The position numbers and the translations under genes are program-made. Under the pieces are notes generated by a model. It did no database searches. It had not been told where the DNA came from and saw only the letters and a program-made list of their open reading frames with translations. A stretch of DNA of 9,450 nt, from positions 1 through 9,450 of the forward strand of contig DCJV01000047.1 of NCBI GenBank assembly GCA_002320555.1. Reading direction: 5' to 3'. Origin of the DNA: Ruminococcaceae bacterium UBA1691. Lineage in GTDB: Bacteria > Bacillota > Clostridia > Oscillospirales > Acutalibacteraceae. Below are positions 6,905 to 9,450 of the stretch, in pieces (position 1 is the first letter of the stretch; the number at the start of each line of letters is the position of its first letter).

Positions 6905-6937
6905 AAAAAGAGCCGGGTCCGCCAATGCAGGCCCGGC
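6905..6937 (-). terminator. Intrinsic terminator/attenuator between the small secreted gene and the permease
   Basis: On the minus strand GCCGGG (6937-6932) pairs with CCCGGC (6917-6912), and the inside can extend by further G-C pairs past single-base bulges to a 4-base loop; the stem is followed by TCTTTTT (6911-6905). The permease ribosome site GGAAGGGG begins directly after the T tract. It would stop most transcripts after the small secreted gene, letting only a fraction through to the transporter genes, which have no other evident promoter. Confidence 0.7.
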
Positions 6938-6965
6938 CTAAAATAGTTTATAGCCCAATCTTGAA

Positions 6966-7358
6966 TTACAGATAAATATACCCGGAAGCCGTTTTACTCG
7001 CTACATTTTTCTGCTTACCCATCATGGTTACTCCAGTTCCTTCACCCAGTTTCGTGGTAAAATAAACTGGATAGGGATTCCCATCGTTATAAGCCTCAGT
7101 CCATTGTGAAACAGGAGCACCTGTACCACTTAATCGAAGCTGTGCGTATACGATGTTGACAGTTCCTCCCTCAACCCAAATATCGCTATACTGCCCGGTA
7201 CCGTAGGTTTCCCCAGTGAAAAGAGCCACACTACGCTGCCAGTTTGGGAGCGTTACACTAAAACTTCCTTCATGTTTTGCGGATACAAACAGGGACGTCT
7301 GCACGACAAAGCATGCAACCAGAAGAATCCACGTGAGTATCTTCCTTTTTTTAGACAT
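6966..7358 (-). CDS. Small secreted protein of unknown family
   Basis: A 130-residue protein with a clear signal peptide: MSKKRK, a hydrophobic core at about 7-25, and a V-S-A cleavage site after Ala27, leaving a mature chain of about 103 residues with no cysteine. The mature part is rich in Gly, Thr, Ser, Tyr and Val in alternating patterns (GGTVNIVYAQLRLSG, PYPVYFTTKLGEGTG), suggesting a beta-sheet fold, and ends with an aromatic/hydrophobic tail GYIYL. This shape is reminiscent of DUF2712 or lactococcin-972-like secreted proteins that sit beside ABC transporters, but I cannot confirm any family. The start has AAGGAGAG 5 bases upstream. It lies behind a near-consensus promoter and before an attenuator, so it should be the most abundant product of the operon. 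The gene is visibly more AT-rich than the transporter genes. Confidence 0.75.
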   Translation of the reverse strand: MSKKRKILTWILLVACFVVQTSLFVSAKHEGSFSVTLPNWQRSVALFTGETYGTGQYSDIWVEGGTVNIVYAQLRLSGTGAPVSQWTEAYNDGNPYPVYFTTKLGEGTGVTMMGKQKNVASKTASGYIYL

Positions 7359-7444
7359 TGGTTTCTCTCCTTCACTTCACAAAATGTATACCATTTCTCC
7401 CCAACCGTATATATGATCCGATTTAAGAGGAATAATATGGATAT

Positions 7445-7473
7445 ATAATAGACCTACCTTCTAAAATTGTCAA
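7445..7473 (-). promoter_or_regulatory. Near-consensus promoter of the secreted protein/ABC operon
   Basis: Minus strand TTGACA (7473-7468, perfect) is followed after 17 bases by TATTAT (7450-7445, 5 of 6). Transcription would begin near 7438, giving a leader of about 80 bases before the ATG at 7358. This is the strongest promoter in the window. Confidence 0.8.
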
Positions 7474-7484
7474 CACTTATTGAC
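7469..7484. promoter_or_regulatory. Inverted repeat over the -35, candidate XRE operator
   Basis: GTCAA-CACTTA-TTGAC is a perfect 5-bp inverted repeat with a 6-base centre. It shares five bases with the -35 of the operon promoter and also spans the stop codon of the XRE gene. Its size and place fit an operator for a dimeric HTH repressor, probably the neighbouring gene product (inference). Confidence 0.4.
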
Positions 7485-8556
7485 GAAAAGAATATTTTTT
7501 ATGGGTCGGTTGGTTATATTCATGTGATTCTATCAAATCTTTAAATTCCGTATCTGCCCTCAAAAACACAAACTCTTCGTCCGTTTGCAGGGCGGTCAAA
7601 ACTCTATTCAGTAACTGCTCCTGAAGCACCTCTGAGCCTTCTTTCTCCTTGATATGGCGGTAAAGCGGAGAGGAGGAAACTGCCCAACGGTTTTGCAGCG
7701 CAGGCAGCATTTTTTTCAAAATGGAAACGCATTGAGCTGCATCCTGGCGGGCTACTGCCAGTTGGAATGATGCAACATATGCGGAATATTCCCACAAGTC
7801 ATAAAGGTGAACCGTACGCTCTGCGACACCGGCGAGTGTTTCCGCCAAATTTCCATTTTTCTCCTCTAACGCAATCTCCATCATTCCCAGAAGCGCAGTA
7901 TAGCATTCATTGGCAGCGCTCCGGAGCTTTCTTTCCCACAGCTCCGCCGCCTCGGAAAGCTTCCCTTGCTTTTGATAAAGAGTTGCCTGCATTGCATTCC
8001 GGTCAAAGGAAGGCTCGACCAGGCCCTCCAACAGCTCCTGTGCGCCTTCATAATCTTGGCGTTCCATCAATCTGGATACCAGCATAAATTTTGCATGATC
8101 GCTGATCTCGGCCGTTTCACTCTGTGCTGCGCGGCGGTAGAGCACCTCTAGCTCCGGTTCATAGCGCTCTCTTTGATCCGGTGCAAACAGGATCAGGGCA
8201 CCGTCCAATGTCCCCGCTGCCATAGATAATAACAGATCAGAGGTGGGGTATTCCCGCATTTTCTCCATCGCCATTTGAAACCCGGCATCATATCCCTGCT
8301 CCCGGACGATCTGAACAATTTCATCACAAAAGCGTCCAATCTCCTCCGGCGTGAGATCATCCTGAAAAGACAGCAGCGTATTCAAATCCACCCTGAGCAA
8401 CCGGGCCAACGCGGGCAGCAGCGTGATATCCGGATAGGAGGTTCCCTTCTCCCATTTATGCACTGCGGATGTTGAAACGCCCAGACCGGCTGCCACCTGT
8501 TCCTGCGTCATCCCCTGTTCCTTGCGCCTCATGCGAATCGTCTCATTGATTTTCAC
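7477..8556 (-). CDS. XRE-family transcriptional regulator with helical-repeat C-terminal domain
   Basis: The 359-residue protein opens with a classic HTH_3 domain (about residues 5-60): RMRRKEQGMTQEQVAAGLGVS, split as helix 1-2, then the recognition helix in TSAVHKWEKG at 29-38 and PDITLLPALARLL at 42-54. The remainder, from about 66 to 350, is almost all amphipathic helix with repeated Leu/Ala pairs (EDYEG-type turns, LYQKQGKLSEAAELWERKL), like TPR repeats in peptide-sensing regulators. The start is GTG at 8556-8554, with AAGGGGGC about 9-11 bases upstream. It sits one gene-gap upstream of the secreted protein/ABC operon on the same strand and its end overlaps the candidate operator, so it is the likely local regulator. 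Whether it represses or activates, and what it senses, is not visible. Confidence 0.88.
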   Translation of the reverse strand: MKINETIRMRRKEQGMTQEQVAAGLGVSTSAVHKWEKGTSYPDITLLPALARLLRVDLNTLLSFQDDLTPEEIGRFCDEIVQIVREQGYDAGFQMAMEKMREYPTSDLLLSMAAGTLDGALILFAPDQRERYEPELEVLYRRAAQSETAEISDHAKFMLVSRLMERQDYEGAQELLEGLVEPSFDRNAMQATLYQKQGKLSEAAELWERKLRSAANECYTALLGMMEIALEEKNGNLAETLAGVAERTVHLYDLWEYSAYVASFQLAVARQDAAQCVSILKKMLPALQNRWAVSSSPLYRHIKEKEGSEVLQEQLLNRVLTALQTDEEFVFLRADTEFKDLIESHEYNQPTHKKYSFRQ

Positions 8557-8580
8557 TGCAAACGCCCCCTTGGGTTACCC

Positions 8581-8615
8581 GAAACACAGTTTCATTTTTT
8601 ATAGCATAACACAGT
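8581..8615. repeat. Short palindrome and direct repeat at the XRE start site
   Basis: GAAAC-ACA-GTTTC (8581-8593) is a perfect inverted repeat just downstream of the predicted transcription start. AACACAGT occurs at 8583-8590 and again at 8608-8615, 25 bases apart, flanking the -10. These could be sites for autoregulation; neither resembles the GTCAA repeat at the operon promoter. Confidence 0.3.
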
Positions 8616-8631
8616 GGTAATTGCGGCACAA
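8603..8631 (-). promoter_or_regulatory. Promoter of the XRE regulator gene
   Basis: Minus strand TTGTGC (8631-8626) is followed after 17 bases by TATGCT (8608-8603), which has a TG one base in front (extended -10). Transcription would begin near 8596, about 40 bases before the GTG start. Confidence 0.45.
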
Positions 8632-8842
8632 TGGCGCTTTGGTTGCAAGCGTACATCTAAAAATCAACCAATGGTTCATTCGCATGCATCATTTTCCAAA
8701 TATCCGGCCGATCCTATCCTCGCAAAATGCCTTTGCAGCATATCGATCCATTCGCATCTCCTCATCCGCGCAGTAACATACAAGTGCAGTTTGAAATATA
8801 AGCACAAGAAACTTCACAAACAATGCAAAAAAATCACTCAAC
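8632..8842. other. Gene-free stretch between the XRE gene and the tRNA cluster
   Basis: About 210 bases with no convincing coding frame on either strand and no strong fold. Only a small inverted repeat, CGCTT-N7-AAGCG at 8635-8651, sits just upstream of the XRE promoter. A plus-strand frame crosses the region but runs on through the tRNA genes, so it is not real. Confidence 0.5.
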
Positions 8843-8880
8843 AAAAAATCCCCGAAGCACTTAAGCTACGGGGATTTTTT
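8843..8880. terminator. Terminator of the tRNA cluster
   Basis: AAAAAATCCCCG (8843-8854) pairs perfectly with CGGGGATTTTTT (8869-8880). On the minus strand it directly follows tRNA-Thr (sharing one base with its CCA end) and ends in TTTTTT. It can act in both directions. Confidence 0.9.
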
Positions 8881-8955
8881 GGAGCTGCTAACCAGATTCG
8901 AACTGGTGACCTCATCCTTACCAAGGATGTGCTCTACCGCCTGAGCCATAGCAGC
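8880..8955 (-). tRNA. tRNA-Thr (GGT)
   Basis: Full cloverleaf on the minus strand: acceptor GCTGCTA/TAGCAGC, D arm GCTC/GAGC, anticodon arm CATCC-TTGGTAA-GGATG with anticodon GGT, T arm ACCAG-TTCGAAT-CTGGT, discriminator T and an encoded CCA (8882-8880). It is the last gene of the cluster. Confidence 0.95.
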
Positions 8956-8958
8956 AAG

Positions 8959-9035
8959 TGGCGACCCGGAACGGGTTCGAACCGTCGACCTCTAGCGTGA
9001 CAGGCTAGCGTTCTAACCAACTGAACTACCGGGCC
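8959..9035 (-). tRNA. tRNA-Asp (GTC)
   Basis: Full cloverleaf on the minus strand: acceptor GGCCCGG/CCGGGTC (one G-T pair), anticodon arm CTAGC-CTGTCAC-GCTAG with anticodon GTC, T loop TTCGAAC, discriminator G and an encoded CCA (8961-8959). Only 3 bases separate it from tRNA-Thr. Confidence 0.95.
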
Positions 9036-9040
9036 AAATA

Positions 9041-9060
9041 GCAGGGGCAGAAGGACTTGA
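9041..9060 (-). repeat. 20-bp duplicate of the tRNA-Trp 3' end
   Basis: Bases 9041-9060 are identical to 9193-9212, which are the 3' end of tRNA-Trp from the T loop through the discriminator and the first C of CCA. No other part of a tRNA is present here, and the CCA is not completed. Such 3'-end copies are the usual mark of integration into a tRNA gene. Confidence 0.75.
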
Positions 9061-9190
9061 CACGGCGCTGCGCGCCGCCCGCCTCGGACTCTTGTCCATC
9101 GGCGTTTTCCACTAAAAAGATGCCCCTGGCATCTTTTTTGAATGTGGAAACCCTCACGGGTTCAAGTCCTCTCAAACCCGGGGAAGACAA
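9061..9190. other. Structured insert between tRNA-Trp and tRNA-Asp
   Basis: A non-coding segment packed with self-complementary pieces: GGCGC-TGC-GCGCC (9064-9076), GGAC-TCTT-GTCC (9086-9097), TTTCCAC/GTGGAAA (9106-9112 with 9144-9150) enclosing the hairpin at 9114-9138, and AACCC-TCAC-GGGTT (9149-9162). TCAAGTCCT at 9162-9170 is the reverse complement of AGGACTTGA in both the 20-bp copy and tRNA-Trp, so the whole segment can close into one large branched fold. It could be a remnant of an integrated element, a mobile repeat or a structured RNA; I cannot tell which. Confidence 0.55.
9114..9139. terminator. Terminator-like hairpin inside the tRNA cluster
   Basis: AAAAAGATGCC (9114-9124) pairs with GGCATCTTTTT (9128-9138) around a 3-base loop, with T runs on both strands. 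On the minus strand it lies after tRNA-Trp and before tRNA-Asp, so it should separate Met-Trp from Asp-Thr unless it is read through. Confidence 0.6.
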
Positions 9191-9266
9191 TGGCAGGGGC
9201 AGAAGGACTTGAACCCTCGGCACGCGGTTTTGGAGACCGCTGCTCTACCAACTGAGCTATGCCCCT
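9191..9266 (-). tRNA. tRNA-Trp (CCA)
   Basis: Full cloverleaf on the minus strand: acceptor AGGGGCA/TGCCCCT, D arm GCTC/GAGC, anticodon arm GCGGT-CTCCAAA-ACCGC with anticodon CCA, T arm GAGGG-TTCAAGT-CCTTC (one G-T pair), discriminator G and an encoded CCA (9193-9191). Its 3' 20 bases are repeated downstream. Confidence 0.95.
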
Positions 9267-9284
9267 ATATTCAAAAGCAAAATG

Positions 9285-9361
9285 TGGTGGGCCATCAGGG
9301 ACTCGAACCCCGGACCGACCGGTTATGAGCCGGTTGCTCTAACCAACTGAGCTAATGGCCC
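9285..9361 (-). tRNA. tRNA with anticodon CAT (elongator Met or Ile2)
   Basis: Full cloverleaf on the minus strand: acceptor GGGCCAT/ATGGCCC, anticodon arm ACCGG-CTCATAA-CCGGT, T loop TTCGAGT, discriminator A and an encoded CCA (9287-9285). The paired G1-C72 and the lack of three G-C pairs next to the anticodon loop exclude initiator tRNA. C4-G69 and C5-G68 are features that E. coli TilS uses to recognise tRNA-Ile2, so Ile2 is possible; elongator Met is the default reading. Confidence 0.9.
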
Positions 9362-9391
9362 ATGTTATGTAGCAGCCTATCTTCTGTTTTG

Positions 9392-9428
9392 AAAAAAGCC
9401 GCCGCTATTATAAGAACAACGGCGGCTT
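9392..9428 (-). terminator. Hairpin with U tract upstream of the tRNA cluster; TATAAT in its loop
   Basis: On the minus strand GCCGCCG (9426-9420) pairs with CGGCGGC (9404-9398), extended by two A-T pairs, with a 15-base loop, and is followed by TTTTTT (9397-9392). This would end transcription arriving from beyond the right edge. The loop holds a perfect TATAAT (9412-9407) that could start the tRNA transcript near 9400, about 40 bases before the first tRNA; no good -35 is seen (GCCACA at 17 bases). Confidence 0.6.
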
Positions 9429-9450
9429 CTGTGGCTCCCCCTGTTGGACT

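Noticed and set aside
7311..7322. Lipobox-like LVAC in the signal peptide of the small secreted protein
   Set aside because: The residues after the Cys are strongly hydrophobic and a good V-S-A signal peptidase I site follows at residues 25-27, so a lipoprotein is unlikely.
8614..9000. Plus-strand open frame of 128 codons
   Set aside because: It runs through the terminator and antisense to tRNA-Thr and tRNA-Asp; its C-terminal half (IRTGDLILTK, GTGSNRRP) is the familiar false translation of antisense tRNA genes.
9026..9223. Minus-strand open frame of 65 codons across the tRNA spacer
   Set aside because: It overlaps parts of tRNA-Trp and tRNA-Asp and a terminator-like hairpin, and has no ribosome site.
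1..9450. CRISPR arrays, insertion sequences, integrase or phage genes
   Set aside because: No regularly spaced repeats and no transposase, recombinase or phage structural frame were found; the only mobility hint is the tRNA-Trp 3' duplication.

Overview
The window looks like chromosomal DNA of a moderately GC-rich, low-complexity-free Firmicute, most likely a gut-type Clostridia (Oscillospiraceae-like). Reasons: strong GGAGG-type ribosome sites, TTG and GTG starts, sigma-A-like promoters, a DUF3298/DUF4163 protein and a BcrA-type ABC ATPase of the sort common in this group, and tRNA genes that encode their own CCA ends. The taxonomic call is inference; no marker gene is present.

Left part (1-2900): a sialic-acid catabolism locus. 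nanA (N-acetylneuraminate lyase, minus strand) is divergent from nanE-nanK (ManNAc-6-P epimerase and ROK-family ManNAc kinase, plus strand, ATGA overlap). Together they would turn Neu5Ac into pyruvate and ManNAc, then ManNAc-6-P and GlcNAc-6-P. The two units share a short control region in which both -10 boxes overlap and a 19-bp inverted repeat covers one -35. The start of an unrelated small gene runs off the left edge. No sialidase or transporter is in view.

Middle part (2900-3912): a DUF3298/DUF4163 protein on the minus strand, then a 316-bp gap holding a plus-strand gene remnant that becomes one reading frame if one G of a G5 run is removed, and a strong bidirectional terminator.

Central-right part (3913-8640): a minus-strand module read from right to left: an XRE/HTH regulator with a helical-repeat C-terminus, a very good promoter with an inverted repeat, a small secreted protein of unknown family (130 aa), an intrinsic terminator/attenuator, two six-helix ABC permeases, an ATPase, and a membrane-anchored extracytoplasmic protein started at TTG. 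The four distal genes are translationally coupled. The layout resembles bacteriocin- or peptide-export/immunity modules, but the small secreted protein and the anchored protein are not recognised; this is the best candidate here for an undescribed system.

Right end (8840-9450): a minus-strand tRNA cluster (CAT, Trp, Asp, Thr), closed by a strong terminator. Between tRNA-Trp and tRNA-Asp lies a roughly 150-bp, highly structured insert bounded by a 20-bp copy of the tRNA-Trp 3' end, like the footprint of a tRNA-targeted mobile element or repeat. It contains its own terminator-like hairpin. Upstream of the cluster another hairpin carries a perfect TATAAT in its loop.
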